From the NCBI RefSeq assembly GCF_036010485.1, contig NZ_CP108568.1:3975001-4039000 (forward strand): a stretch of 64,000 bases of DNA, read 5' to 3'. Positions 17,939 to 27,146 of this stretch are shown in pieces. The position numbers and the translations under genes were made by a program. The stretch's first letter is position 1. Each line of letters starts with the position of its first letter. This DNA is from Streptomyces sp. NBC_01198 (GTDB taxonomy: Bacteria; Actinomycetota; Actinomycetes; Streptomycetales; Streptomycetaceae). The notes below the pieces were generated by a model. The model was given only the letters and a program-made list of their open reading frames with translations. It made no database searches and was not told the origin of the DNA.

Positions 17939-20900
17939 TCAGCCGCTGGTGACGTACGCGGTGAGGAGGTCCAGGGCCGCGGGGCGGCCCAGGGCGGCGG
18001 CCGCTGCGACGGCGGTCTCGTAGTCGTCCTCGCCCAGCGCGGCCCGGGCGGCGGCCGTGGTCGCGTCGGTGTCCGGGCCGGTGGGGCGGCGGCCGCGCAG
18101 CGCCTCGGCGGCGCCGAGCAGTGCGGCGGCCTGCCGCGATGCGCAGTCGAGCAGCGCGAGCGCGGCGGCGGCGCCGGCGATGTCGGCAGCGCTCAGCGAC
18201 AGCTGCAGCACGTCGCGGTCGAAGGTGACGGCTGATCGGAAGCAGTCCCGGGCGGCTTCCGCGTCGCCCTCGGCGACGGCGACCAGGCCGAGCGAGGTCA
18301 TCACCACCGAGCGGGTGCTGTTGCTGGAGAACCAGCCGGTGGGGCATTCGGCGAGCGCCTGCTCGGCCAGCGCCCTGGCCGCGGGCAGGTCGCCGCGCAG
18401 CCGGGCGGTGTCGGCGAGGCAGCGGTGCGCCATCGCCAGCGTCTCGGGCGCACCGGCCCGCCGGGACAGGCTGACCGCCCGCTCGCAGTAGGCGGTGGTG
18501 GCGGCGAAGTCACCGGCCCGCAGGCTGTAGGCGGCGCGGTTGGTGAGCAGTTCCGCCATGTCCAGCGCCGAGTCCAGCTCCTCGGCCAGCACCAGCGCCT
18601 CGCCGAGGAGGCCGACGGCCTCCTGGAATTCGCCGCGGTGGTCGGCGAGGTCAGCCAGCACGTTCAGGCAGGTGATCATGCCCCAGCGGTCCCCCTGCCG
18701 ACGGAAGCCGGCCAGCGACCGCTCGCACTCGTGCCGCGCGATACCGGCCTCGCCGCCCACCATCCAGGCCTGGAAGCCGTAGCCGAGGTGCGCCAGCGCG
18801 TCGTACCAGGGGTCCTTCCGCCCGGCGAGCAGCGCGTCGATGCCTTCCAGGGTGTTCATCTCCTCGCCCTGCGGCACGCCGGCGAAGGGCGCCCACAGCA
18901 AGGTGAGCACCGGGAAGTTCCGGGCGATCCGGTTCATGCCCTCGACGATCCCGGCCGCCGCGGCCACATGCGCGGCGTAGTCGGACGGGTCGGACAGCGC
19001 GCTGACGACCGCGAGCACGCACAGCGCGTACTCCTCCTCCAGCCCTTCCGGGGGCGTGGGCCCGAGCGCCGCGAGCACCTGCCGGGCCGGGCCGGCGCCC
19101 TCGTAGCGGACTCCGCGCAGCAGCCAGTAGGAGGACAGCGCGGCGATCAGCCGCATGGCCATGGGGAGGTCGCCGGCCGCCAGCGAGCGGTGCAGGGCGG
19201 CCTGCAGGTTGTCCCGCTCGTCCGCGAGCAGCCGCAGCCACGCCAACTGCCCGGTGCCGCGCAGATGCGGGTCGGCCCGCAGCGCGAAGTCGAGGAAATA
19301 CTCGGCGTGCGCGCGGTGGACGGCCGCGGTCTCGCCCGCCTCGGCCAGCCGCTCGGCGCCGTAGGCCCGGATGGATTCGAGCATCCGGTAGCGGAACCGG
19401 CCGGCGCCCTCGGTGTGCTGGGCGACCACCAGGGACTTCTCCACCAAGGCGGCCATCAGGTCCAGGACCTCGTCCGTGGCGATGGTGTCGCCGTCGGCGC
19501 ATACGGCCTCGGCGGCGGCCTGCGTCCAGCCGCCGGCGAAGACCGCGGCCCGGCGCAGCACGGCCCGCTCGTCGTCCGGCAGCAGGTCCCAGCTCCAGTC
19601 GACCACGCCGCGCAGCGTCCGCTGCCGCGGCTGGGCGGTCCTGCTGCCCCGGGACAGCAGCCGGAAGAGCGCGTCGGGGCGCACGCCGAGGCTGTACGGG
19701 ACGCCGTCGTCGGGCAGTGCGCCGAGCCGGGCGGCGATCTCGGTGACGGACAGCGAACGCAGCCGGGCGGCGGCCAGTTCGATGGCCAGCGGCAGCCCGT
19801 CGAGAACGGTGCACAGCCGCAGCACGGTGTCGGCGGTCGCGGTGTCGGCCGCCGGGTCGAAGCCCGGGCTGACGGCGGCCGCGCGTTCGGTGAACAGCCG
19901 CACGGCGGGGGAGGCTAGCACCTGCTCGGGGTCGGTGCCGGGGCGCGGCAGGCCCAGCGTCGCCACCGGGCACAGCGCCTCACCGGTGATGCCGAGCGCC
20001 TCCCTGCTGGTGGCCAGGATCCGCAACCGCGGTGACCCGGTGAGCAGCCGTTCGGCGAACAGCGCCGCGTCGGCCACCACATGCTCGCAGTTGTCCAGCA
20101 CCAGCAGCAGGGAGCGCTCGGTGAGTGCCGCGGTGATCCGGGCGACCGGGTCGGGACCCGCCGTGGTGCCGCCGGCCGAGCCGTGGCCGACCGCCGGCAG
20201 CAGGCCGCCGTCGCGCAGCCCGAGCGCGCCGAGCACCGCCTGCGGGATCTCGGCCCCATCGGTCACCCCGGCCAGTTCCACGAAGCAGGCGTCCTGCGGG
20301 TGGCGGCCGGCCGCCTCCACGGCGAGGCGGGTCTTGCCCGCGCCACCGGGGCCGATCAGGGTCACCAGCCGCTGCCGGGCCAACCGGTCGGCGATCAGGT
20401 CCAGTTCGTCCGCCCGGCCGACGAAGCTGGTGAGCTGGGCGGGCAGGTCGTGCCGCACGGAGGGTCCGGGCAGTACGGGGTCCGCGCTCGACGGCGAATC
20501 GCCCTGCGAACCGGCCCAACGGCCGACGTCCGGCGATGTTTCACGTGGAACATCCCCTACGGGTCCGGTTTCACGTGAAACATCCCGTGGCGCCGCCAGC
20601 GGCTCGCCGCGCAGGACGGCCAGGTGGACGGCGGCCAGCTCCGGTCCCGGGTCCGCGCCCAGGGAGTCGGCCAGTTCGCGGCGGGCGTCCTCGTACGCGG
20701 CCAGGGCCTCGCTCTGCCGTCCGCTGCCGGACAGCGCCCGCATCAGCTGGCCGCGCAGCCGCTCCCGCAGCGGGTGAGCCGCGACCAGCTCGCCGAGTTC
20801 GGCGACGAGGGACCGGTGCCGCCCCAGCGCGAGGTCGGCCTCGATCCGGTCCTCCACCGCGCCGGTCCGCAGCTCGGCCAGCCGGACGGTCTGGGCGGCG

Positions 20901-21328
20901 GCGAAGGGGGCGTCGCCGACATCGGCCAGCGCAGGCCCGCGCCACAGCGCGAGAGCATCGCGCAACAGCCGGGCGGCGACGCCCGGTTGACCGGAGGTCA
21001 GTGCCTCGCGGCCCTGCACGGCGAGCTGCTGGAAGCGGTGGGCGTCGACCTGGCCCGGGTCGACGGCGAGCCGGTAGCCCGCCGGAAGTCCCTCGATCGG
21101 CACCGGCAGCACCTGGCGCAGCCGTGAGACCTGCGACTGCACGGCGTTACCCGCACCGGCCGGCGGCCCCTCCCCGTACAGCCCGTCGATCAGCCGCTCA
21201 CCGCTGACCGGCCGGCCGGCGTCCAGCAGCAGCAGGGCGAGCAGGGCACGCCGTCGCGGCCCGCCCAGCGCCACCTCGGCGCCGTCCGGGCCCAGCGCCT
21301 GCGTCGCACCCAGGATGCCGAACCTCAC
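17939..21328 (-). CDS. large SARP/AfsR-like transcriptional regulator
   Basis: 1129 residues. Domains in order: OmpR-type winged helix (residues 1-95), bacterial transcriptional activator domain BTAD (about 95-245), a variable linker, a STAND-type NTPase with Walker A GPGGAGKT and LLLVLDNCEHV, then a helical TPR-like C-terminal half. This is the AfsR-type architecture of pathway-specific or global antibiotic regulators. The linker encodes two parS-like sites (20538-20551, 20568-20581). GTG start at 21328, weak ribosome site. Near the biosynthetic genes, so a candidate activator; no TTA codon was noticed in it. Confidence 0.88.
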   Translation of the reverse strand: MRFGILGATQALGPDGAEVALGGPRRRALLALLLLDAGRPVSGERLIDGLYGEGPPAGAGNAVQSQVSRLRQVLPVPIEGLPAGYRLAVDPGQVDAHRFQQLAVQGREALTSGQPGVAARLLRDALALWRGPALADVGDAPFAAAQTVRLAELRTGAVEDRIEADLALGRHRSLVAELGELVAAHPLRERLRGQLMRALSGSGRQSEALAAYEDARRELADSLGADPGPELAAVHLAVLRGEPLAAPRDVSRETGPVGDVPRETSPDVGRWAGSQGDSPSSADPVLPGPSVRHDLPAQLTSFVGRADELDLIADRLARQRLVTLIGPGGAGKTRLAVEAAGRHPQDACFVELAGVTDGAEIPQAVLGALGLRDGGLLPAVGHGSAGGTTAGPDPVARITAALTERSLLLVLDNCEHVVADAALFAERLLTGSPRLRILATSREALGITGEALCPVATLGLPRPGTDPEQVLASPAVRLFTERAAAVSPGFDPAADTATADTVLRLCTVLDGLPLAIELAAARLRSLSVTEIAARLGALPDDGVPYSLGVRPDALFRLLSRGSRTAQPRQRTLRGVVDWSWDLLPDDERAVLRRAAVFAGGWTQAAAEAVCADGDTIATDEVLDLMAALVEKSLVVAQHTEGAGRFRYRMLESIRAYGAERLAEAGETAAVHRAHAEYFLDFALRADPHLRGTGQLAWLRLLADERDNLQAALHRSLAAGDLPMAMRLIAALSSYWLLRGVRYEGAGPARQVLAALGPTPPEGLEEEYALCVLAVVSALSDPSDYAAHVAAAAGIVEGMNRIARNFPVLTLLWAPFAGVPQGEEMNTLEGIDALLAGRKDPWYDALAHLGYGFQAWMVGGEAGIARHECERSLAGFRRQGDRWGMITCLNVLADLADHRGEFQEAVGLLGEALVLAEELDSALDMAELLTNRAAYSLRAGDFAATTAYCERAVSLSRRAGAPETLAMAHRCLADTARLRGDLPAARALAEQALAECPTGWFSSNSTRSVVMTSLGLVAVAEGDAEAARDCFRSAVTFDRDVLQLSLSAADIAGAAAALALLDCASRQAAALLGAAEALRGRRPTGPDTDATTAAARAALGEDDYETAVAAAAALGRPAALDLLTAYVTSG
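20538..20551. promoter_or_regulatory. parS-like site 1
   Basis: GTTTCACGTGGAAC, one base from the palindromic parS core GTTTCACGTGAAAC. It lies inside the SARP-type gene linker. Confidence 0.8.
20568..20581. promoter_or_regulatory. parS site 2
   Basis: GTTTCACGTGAAAC, a perfect 14-bp parS core, exactly 30 bp from site 1, also inside the SARP-type gene. ParB should load here. Confidence 0.9.
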
Positions 21329-21451
21329 GCGCCGATTGTGTCGCACCGGCGTCGGCGAGGTCTGCCCCGAGATCACCCCGCTGAACGGGCCCCGGGGTCC
21401 CCGGACGCGGGCCAGGGCATCAGGGCCGCCGCGGCCCCGGAATCCCGCCGG

Positions 21452-21937
21452 TCAGCACTCCCCGGGCGGCACTCTGCGCAGGTCGCCCGGGTCGCACGGT
21501 GCGGTACCGGAGGAGGCGAGCAGCAGCAGTTCGTAGAGCGCCGCCCGCTGCCCGGCGTCCAGTGCGCTGAGCACCTCGTCCTCGACTCCCGCGAGCGCGA
21601 ACTCCGCCCTCGCGAGCCGCTTGGCGCCGCGGTCGGTCAGCTGCACGATGTGCCGCCTGCGGTCCTGGGGCGAGCGCTGCCGCTCGATCAGGTCGTCGGC
21701 CTCAAGGTCGTTGAGCAGTCCCACCACCGTCGCCCGGTCCATCATCAGCGTCGAGGCGAGGGCCTGCTGCGTACTCCCGTCCCGGTCCCGCAGCACGGTC
21801 AGCGCCACCAGATGCCGCGGGCGCAGCCCCAGCGGCTCCAGCACCGACTCGGCGTGCAGGCGCATCCGCCTGGCCAGGTTGTCGAGCAGCGCGCCCGACC
21901 GCCTCGGCGGCTGGTTCAACACGGGCAGTGAGGCCAT
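21452..21937 (-). CDS. MarR-family transcriptional regulator
   Basis: 161 residues with the MarR winged helix: LRPRHLVALTVLRDRDG, the recognition region QQALASTLMMDRATVVGLLNDLE, and the wing DLIERQRSPQDRRRHIVQLT. It diverges from the FMN-dependent oxidoreductase with an 84-bp gap, the usual layout for a repressor of a quinone/azo-compound detoxification gene. It carries one Cys near the C terminus. Confidence 0.9.
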   Translation of the reverse strand: MASLPVLNQPPRRSGALLDNLARRMRLHAESVLEPLGLRPRHLVALTVLRDRDGSTQQALASTLMMDRATVVGLLNDLEADDLIERQRSPQDRRRHIVQLTDRGAKRLARAEFALAGVEDEVLSALDAGQRAALYELLLLASSGTAPCDPGDLRRVPPGEC

Positions 21938-21983
21938 CTGAGCAGTCTATCTGTCCCGCGGGAATCGTGTCGTGGTATAAATC

Positions 21984-22000
21984 GTTTGGCCTACACAAAC
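21984..22000. promoter_or_regulatory. possible MarR operator
   Basis: GTTTG-7 nt-CAAAC inverted repeat in the 84-bp gap between the marR and azoreductase genes, 22 bp before the azoreductase start. AT-richer than its surroundings. Confidence 0.4.
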
Positions 22001-22021
22001 CAATTATGAAAGGCCAATGAG

Positions 22022-22666
22022 ATGCCTCACCTGCTGCACATTGACTCCAGCGTCCAGGGCGCCACCTCGGTCAGCCGCCGGCTCACCGCCCGCGCCGCCG
22101 CGGCCTGGAAGGCCGCCTATCCGGACGGCACCGTCACCTACCGTGACCTGGGCAAGGACCCGCTGCCGCACATCGTCCCGAGCACCGTCTACTCCGGCGC
22201 CGTACCGGTCGAGGACCGCACTTCCGAGCAGGCCGCCTCCTGGGCGCTGAGCCAGGAGGTCTTCGCCGAGGTGCAGGCCGCCGACACCGTGCTGCTGGGG
22301 CTGCCCGTCTACAACTTCGGCGCGCCCAGCAGCGTCAAGGCCTGGGTCGACCACCTGATCGCGCTGGGCCTGTCCATCGACCCGGAGACCCACGAGGGCC
22401 TGCTCGGCGGCCGCGACTTCGTCGTCCTGGCCACCCGGGGCGGCGGCTACGCCCCCGGCACCCCCCGCGAGGGGTGGGACCACGCCGAGCAGTGGCTCCC
22501 GCACGGCGTCGCGATGGCCGGGCTGACCCCGCGCTTCATCACCGCGGAACTGACGCTGGCCAAGGTCAACCCGGCCATGGCCGACCTGATCCCGCTGGCC
22601 GACAAGAGCCTCGCGGCGGCGGAGCAGTCCATCGACGCGCTGTGGCCGGCCAGCGCCCTCGCCTGA
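22022..22666 (+). CDS. azoR: FMN-dependent NADH-azoreductase/quinone reductase
   Basis: 214-residue flavodoxin-like oxidoreductase: N-terminal FMN loop HIDSSVQGATSVSRRLT, the segment LLGLPVYNFGAPSSVKAWVDH typical of AzoR, and ATRGGGYAPGTP. The family reduces quinones and azo dyes by two-electron transfer from NAD(P)H. Probably repressed by the divergent MarR. It could protect against, or act on, a quinonoid product of the adjacent cluster; that link is inference from position. Confidence 0.88.
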   Translation: MPHLLHIDSSVQGATSVSRRLTARAAAAWKAAYPDGTVTYRDLGKDPLPHIVPSTVYSGAVPVEDRTSEQAASWALSQEVFAEVQAADTVLLGLPVYNFGAPSSVKAWVDHLIALGLSIDPETHEGLLGGRDFVVLATRGGGYAPGTPREGWDHAEQWLPHGVAMAGLTPRFITAELTLAKVNPAMADLIPLADKSLAAAEQSIDALWPASALA

Positions 22667-22692
22667 CCGGCAAGGTCACGCGGAACGACGGA

Positions 22693-22710
22693 CCCCGGCC
22701 CTCGCCGGGG
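22693..22710. terminator. hairpin between convergent azoreductase and tautomerase
   Basis: CCCCGGC-CCTC-GCCGGGG, a 7-bp perfect stem with a 4-nt loop in the 71-bp convergent gap. Confidence 0.55.
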
Positions 22711-22737
22711 CCGCCGCCCCCGCGGACCCGCCGCCGG

Positions 22738-22962
22738 TCAGTACCCGGGAGCCTTGGCCAGTTCGCCGCGGTGAGCGGCGATGGCGGGCTGGTAGACCTC
22801 GCTGTCCCAGTCCTCGGGTGGCACCGGGGTCAGGGCGATGGACACCGCGCTCTCGTCGACCTCGAAGGCCTCCTGGACGGCGGCCGTCAGCCGCTCCACC
22901 AGCCGGGCCTGCTGGCCGGCGGTGAGCGGCTTCGGGAAGTGCTGGATGGTCACGTGAGGCAT
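22738..22962 (-). CDS. 4-oxalocrotonate tautomerase-family protein
   Basis: 74 residues, the usual size of the tautomerase family. It begins MPHVTIQHFPK, so removal of Met leaves the catalytic N-terminal proline. Family features are the helix LTAGQQARLVERLTAAVQEA and the strand VSIALTPVPPEDW. Its ATG lies inside the end of the NRPS gene (13-bp overlap), implying coupled translation and a role in the same pathway. A plausible but unproven job is keto-enol tautomerisation of the NRPS product. Confidence 0.87.
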   Translation of the reverse strand: MPHVTIQHFPKPLTAGQQARLVERLTAAVQEAFEVDESAVSIALTPVPPEDWDSEVYQPAIAAHRGELAKAPGY

Positions 22963-25900
22963 GGCAGGGTCCTTGTCCGTAACGGTGCCGGACCGCCGGC
23001 GGCGGCCGGCCGGGGGGTGGCGCGGTGCAGCGCCTTGGCCAGCTCGTCGACGCCCGGGTCGCGCAGCGCCCCGTAGTGGTCGGTCTCCAGCTGGACGACG
23101 ACGGGCGGGGCCGCCGTGCGACCCGGGGTCCGTTCGATGAAGGAGGGCTCGTCGCCGCGGGCCCGGAAGACCGTGACAGGTGCCGAGACCCGGTGCGCGG
23201 CCGGGTCGGGGCGGTCGTAGGTGAAGCCGTACGTGCAGCGCACCACATCCACCACCCGGCGGATCAGCGCGGGGTCCAGCTGGGGGAAGCGGCGTTCGAT
23301 GACCCGCGCGAAGCTCTCCGCGTCGGTGCCCTCGCGCAGGCACTCCTCGACGCCCGGGCCGCTGACCGTGGCGCCGAAGACGGAGAAGAGGATGGTGGTG
23401 AAGATAGGGTCGGCGAAGTCGGCCTCCGCCCCGGCGCCCCCCGCCTGCGCCTGCGCGTTCCCGCCCACTCGCGGTGACCCCGGCGCCAGCAGGAACAGCT
23501 GGTCCACCCGCTCGCCGGCCTGCTCCAGCCGGCACGCGGTCTCGAAGGCGACCCGCGCGCCGAAGGAGTAGCCCCACAGCGTGTAGGGCCCGGCCGGCTG
23601 GCGGCGCCGCAGCGTCTCGACGTCGGCGGCGGCCATCTCCTCAAGGGAGGGGAAGGGCGTCTCGCCGGCGTTGATGCCGTACGACTGGACGCCGTATACC
23701 GGCCGCTCGCCCGGCGCGCGGGCGGCGAGCAGCCGCAGGTTCATGGTGAAGCCGCCGAGCCCGGGCCAGCAGAAGACCGGCGGCCCGCCGCCCTCGGCCC
23801 GCAGCGGTGCGAGCCGCGAGGCCGTGACGGCGGCCCGCGCGCTCACCGCCTCCGCGAGCTTGGCCACCGTGGTCGCCTCGAACATCAGCTGCGGCGGCAG
23901 GCTGCAGCCGAAGGCCTCGTTGATCTGCTTGACGAGCGCGACCGCGATCAGCGAATTGCCGCCGAGCTGGAAGAAGTCGTCGTGCACGGAGACCGAGTCG
24001 CGCCGCATCGCGGCCTTCCACAGCCCGCACAGCCGCGCCTCGACCCGGTTGCGCGGCTCCACCACCGGGCGGGCCCGGGCCGCCGTCCGGTCGACGTAGG
24101 CCTCCAGTGCCCTGGTGTCGACCTTGCCGTTGGGGGTGTGCGGCAGCCGCGGCAGCACCAGGATCTGGCCGGGGAGCATGAAGTCGGGCAGCGAGGAGAC
24201 CAGGTCCTCCCTGATCAGCTCCGCCGGACCCTTCATGTGCACCTGGTCCTCGTACATGCCCTCGTGGCGCAGCTGCTCCTCGCTGACCGCGCCGCCGACG
24301 AAGAAGTACGAGTGCCCGGTGCGCTGCCCGGCGGCCCGCAGGATCGCCGCCATCCGGCGGGCGGCCGGCAGGTCGTCACCGGTGCGCGAGCTGTAGCCGG
24401 CCGACATGAACCCCAGCCGGCCGGTGTTCATCATCAGGTGCTGCAGCCCGCGGCCCAGGTCCAGATAGCTCAGCGGTCCCCGCTCCCGCGTCGCGTCGGG
24501 GCTGACCAGCGTGATCCCGAAGGCGGACCGCTGGTAGACGGCCTGGTTGATGGCGATCACATGGCGCTTGAGCACCAGCTCGTCACTGACCCGGTGCAGG
24601 CCGCCGTCCCGGTAGCGGTACTGCCCGCTGGGCAGCCCGGCCTCGCTGCCCGGGTGGAACTGCACGTAGATGTCGAGGGAGGTGTGCGCCGGCGGCTCGG
24701 CGTGCGCCGGGGTCCAGGGCACCAGCTCGAAGGAGCCCAGGTAGTGGTCGTCCTCGGCGCAGCCGAGCTGCCGCAGCCGGCCGGTGTCATGGGCCGCCTC
24801 GGCGAGCGCGAGCCCGTGCGCGGGCAGCACCTCGTCGAAGAGGCCTGCCATGTGTCCCGCCTCGATCTCCAGGACCTCCCGGATGTTCTTCTTGTACACC
24901 GGCTCGATCGCGGATCTGCGGCCGACGAAGTGCACCAGCGCCCGCGGCCCGCCGTCCGCCCCCGCCGGGTGGATCAGCACCAGCTCGTGGTTCGCCGGGT
25001 GGTAGTAGTAACTGCCCGGCGCCAGGCCCGCGACACCGGCCAGCTCCACGTAGAGCTGCGTCGCGTAGAGGGAGCCGGGGGAGGCGTAGGCGTACTTCGG
25101 CAGTAATCGCTCGCCGCTGAAATGCTGGCCGAAGTTCCGCAGGATGGCGCCGAGTTCGTCCAGCCCCAGCTCCTGCGGGCGGCGCGGCCCGGCGGCCTCG
25201 GTACGCCGTCCGAGGGCCGCCAGCACGTCCGCAACGTCCAGCCGGTCGCCCTCGTAGAAGCGGTAGGTCTTGCGGGCGAAGGCCCGGCGCCGCTGCTCGG
25301 GGCCCGCGGTCGCGCCGGGCAGGCGGGTCACCGGGCGGCCCGCAAGATCGGCCGCGTCCCTGACGCCGGGATTCGACAGCTGGGCCCTGACCTGGAGCTT
25401 CGAGGACTTCGACACATGGTGGTCGGCGTGCTCGCCCTGGTCCATCAACGCGGCCTCGCGCGGGCTCAGTTCGATGCACGCGACCAGATTCTGGGTGCGG
25501 GTGCGCGGGTCGGTGCGCAGCAGCACGGCGGCGTTGCGCACCCAGTCGTGCGCCTCGATGGCCAGCCGTATCTCGTCCAGCTCGATCCGGAAGCCGCGCA
25601 GCTTGACCTGGTTGTCGGCACGGCCGGCGAACTGGGCGGTGCCGTCGGGGTTCCAGTGCGCCAGGTCGCCGGTGCGGTAGCGGCGCTCGTGGCCCGGCTC
25701 GCAGGCCGCCGCGCCCACACCGGTGTTGGGCGGGAAGTGCTCGGCGGTCAGCTCCGGCCTGTGCAGGTAGCCGCGGGCCAGCTGGATCCCGCTGATGTGC
25801 AGCTCGCCGGTCCCGCCGGGCGCCACCGGGCGGCCCCGGCCGTCCAGGATGTAGTAGCGCAGGCCCGGCAGGGGCGCCCCGATCGGCAGCGCGCCAGGAC

Positions 25901-26891
25901 CCTCGCCGAGCGCGCCGGGATCGACCACGTAGGCGGACGTGTTGATCGTGCACTCGGTCGGGCCGTAGAGGTTCACCAGCGCCGTCCCCGGCAGCGCCCG
26001 GGTCAGTTTCCGTGCGAGCGCCCGGGACAGCGCCTCGCCGCCGCTGAAGAGGTGGGTCAGCGAGGTGCAGCGGTGGAGTTCGTCGGTGTCGACCAGAGCC
26101 TGCAGCAGCGTCGGCACGCACTGCAGCGTCGTGACGTGGTGCCGGGTGACGGCCTCGACGACGCGCGTGGGGTCGCGGTGGATGCCGCCGGACCCGACCA
26201 CGACCCTGCTGCCGTACGCGGGGGCCAGGATCTCCCACTGGGCGGCGTCGAAGCTGATCGGCGTCTTCTGCAGCACGGTCGTCCGCGCGCCGAGCCCGAA
26301 GGTGGCGGCGAGCCAGCGCATCTGGTGCGCGATGGCGCGGTGCTCGATCGTCACGCCCTTGGGCCGGCCGGTGCTGCCCGAGGTGTAGATGATGTAGGCC
26401 AGGTCCGCCGGGCCCGGGCCGGCCGGCAGGGCGGCCCCGTCCGGTTCCGCCTCCGCCGCGCGTCCCTTCACGAAGTCCGCGACGTCCTCGACGGTGATGA
26501 CGGCGGTCGTCGCCGGGAGCAGGTCCACCAGCCTCTTCCGCAGCGGCAGTTGGGTGAGTACCACCGACAGCCGGGCGTCCTGCGCGATGTGCCGGATGCG
26601 CTCCTCCGGATAGTCCGGCGAGAGCGGCAGATAGGCGCCGCCCGAGCGCAGCACCCCCCAGGCGCCGGTCATCAGGTCCAGCGAGGGTTCGACGAAGAGG
26701 CCGACGCCCGCGTCCGCGCCGATGCCCAGGTGGTGCAGGTAGCGCGCCACGTCGTCCGCCCGGTCGGCCAGTTCGCGGAAGGTCAGCGACTCGCCCTCGT
26801 GGACCACGGCGATCGCGCCGGGCCGGGCGAGTGCCTGGGTCGCCAGCAGTTCGGGCAGGCCTGTCGCGGCGGCGTCCGGGCTCTTCGTCAC
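22950..26891 (-). CDS. indigoidine-synthetase-like NRPS (A-Ox-T-TE)
   Basis: 1313 residues in one module. The adenylation domain (to about 480) has YTSGSTGRPKG, FDAAQWE, NLYGPTE and YRTGDL. A SagB/McbC-type FMN oxidase domain (about 500-880, GQHFSGERLLPKYAYASPG) is inserted before the A10 motif PNGKVD (about 920). A carrier domain (DDFFQLGGNSL, Ser near 977) and a thioesterase (GYSFG near 1108, His in ETDHYG) follow. Size and order match BpsA/IndC, which cyclise and oxidise two L-Gln to the blue pigment indigoidine. The pocket read by alignment is D-A-W-Q-F-G-L-I-N, the glutamine type. GTG start at 26891. A TTA codon is at 596. A phosphopantetheinyl transferase is needed from elsewhere. Confidence 0.9.
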   Translation of the reverse strand: MTKSPDAAATGLPELLATQALARPGAIAVVHEGESLTFRELADRADDVARYLHHLGIGADAGVGLFVEPSLDLMTGAWGVLRSGGAYLPLSPDYPEERIRHIAQDARLSVVLTQLPLRKRLVDLLPATTAVITVEDVADFVKGRAAEAEPDGAALPAGPGPADLAYIIYTSGSTGRPKGVTIEHRAIAHQMRWLAATFGLGARTTVLQKTPISFDAAQWEILAPAYGSRVVVGSGGIHRDPTRVVEAVTRHHVTTLQCVPTLLQALVDTDELHRCTSLTHLFSGGEALSRALARKLTRALPGTALVNLYGPTECTINTSAYVVDPGALGEGPGALPIGAPLPGLRYYILDGRGRPVAPGGTGELHISGIQLARGYLHRPELTAEHFPPNTGVGAAACEPGHERRYRTGDLAHWNPDGTAQFAGRADNQVKLRGFRIELDEIRLAIEAHDWVRNAAVLLRTDPRTRTQNLVACIELSPREAALMDQGEHADHHVSKSSKLQVRAQLSNPGVRDAADLAGRPVTRLPGATAGPEQRRRAFARKTYRFYEGDRLDVADVLAALGRRTEAAGPRRPQELGLDELGAILRNFGQHFSGERLLPKYAYASPGSLYATQLYVELAGVAGLAPGSYYYHPANHELVLIHPAGADGGPRALVHFVGRRSAIEPVYKKNIREVLEIEAGHMAGLFDEVLPAHGLALAEAAHDTGRLRQLGCAEDDHYLGSFELVPWTPAHAEPPAHTSLDIYVQFHPGSEAGLPSGQYRYRDGGLHRVSDELVLKRHVIAINQAVYQRSAFGITLVSPDATRERGPLSYLDLGRGLQHLMMNTGRLGFMSAGYSSRTGDDLPAARRMAAILRAAGQRTGHSYFFVGGAVSEEQLRHEGMYEDQVHMKGPAELIREDLVSSLPDFMLPGQILVLPRLPHTPNGKVDTRALEAYVDRTAARARPVVEPRNRVEARLCGLWKAAMRRDSVSVHDDFFQLGGNSLIAVALVKQINEAFGCSLPPQLMFEATTVAKLAEAVSARAAVTASRLAPLRAEGGGPPVFCWPGLGGFTMNLRLLAARAPGERPVYGVQSYGINAGETPFPSLEEMAAADVETLRRRQPAGPYTLWGYSFGARVAFETACRLEQAGERVDQLFLLAPGSPRVGGNAQAQAGGAGAEADFADPIFTTILFSVFGATVSGPGVEECLREGTDAESFARVIERRFPQLDPALIRRVVDVVRCTYGFTYDRPDPAAHRVSAPVTVFRARGDEPSFIERTPGRTAAPPVVVQLETDHYGALRDPGVDELAKALHRATPRPAAAGGPAPLRTRTLPCLT

Positions 26892-27146
26892 ACGTACCCC
26901 CGTAGTCGGATGGGGCCTCGGCCTCGTGCTCGAACGTACGGATTCACCCCCCGCCCCGCGCCGCGCGGCACCCCCGCAATCCATGCACTGCGGCAACCCG
27001 AACCATGGGCGGCGTGGCCAACGGCGCGGCAGGAGCGGCAGGTTTTGGACGAGCACGTGCCCACCGGAGCGCACGGAAACCGGTGGCCCCGGCGGCAGCG
27101 GTGACGCCGGTGACGCGTGTCGAGCGGAAGCGATCCGGAGGGCCCC
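26892..27146. promoter_or_regulatory. divergent promoter region of the biosynthetic cluster
   Basis: 255 bp without a gene between the divergent NRPS and CysK-like genes. It must drive both arms. No clear -10/-35 pair or operator could be read with confidence. Confidence 0.5.

Noticed and set aside
15396..18347. A 983-codon minus-strand frame across DUF5324 and the MFS exporter
   Set aside because: Overlaps two genes with clear family signatures and codon bias; composition is low-complexity Arg/Ala/Gly.
20538..20581. The pair GTTTCACGTGGAAC/GTTTCACGTGAAAC considered as a regulator operator within the SARP gene
   Set aside because: Identical palindromes recur in parA, parB and near sigM, matching parS, so ParB binding explains them better.
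22950..26891. NRPS considered as a siderophore or lipopeptide synthetase
   Set aside because: Single module, no condensation domain, oxidase inserted in the A domain and glutamine-type pocket: this is the indigoidine-synthetase architecture.
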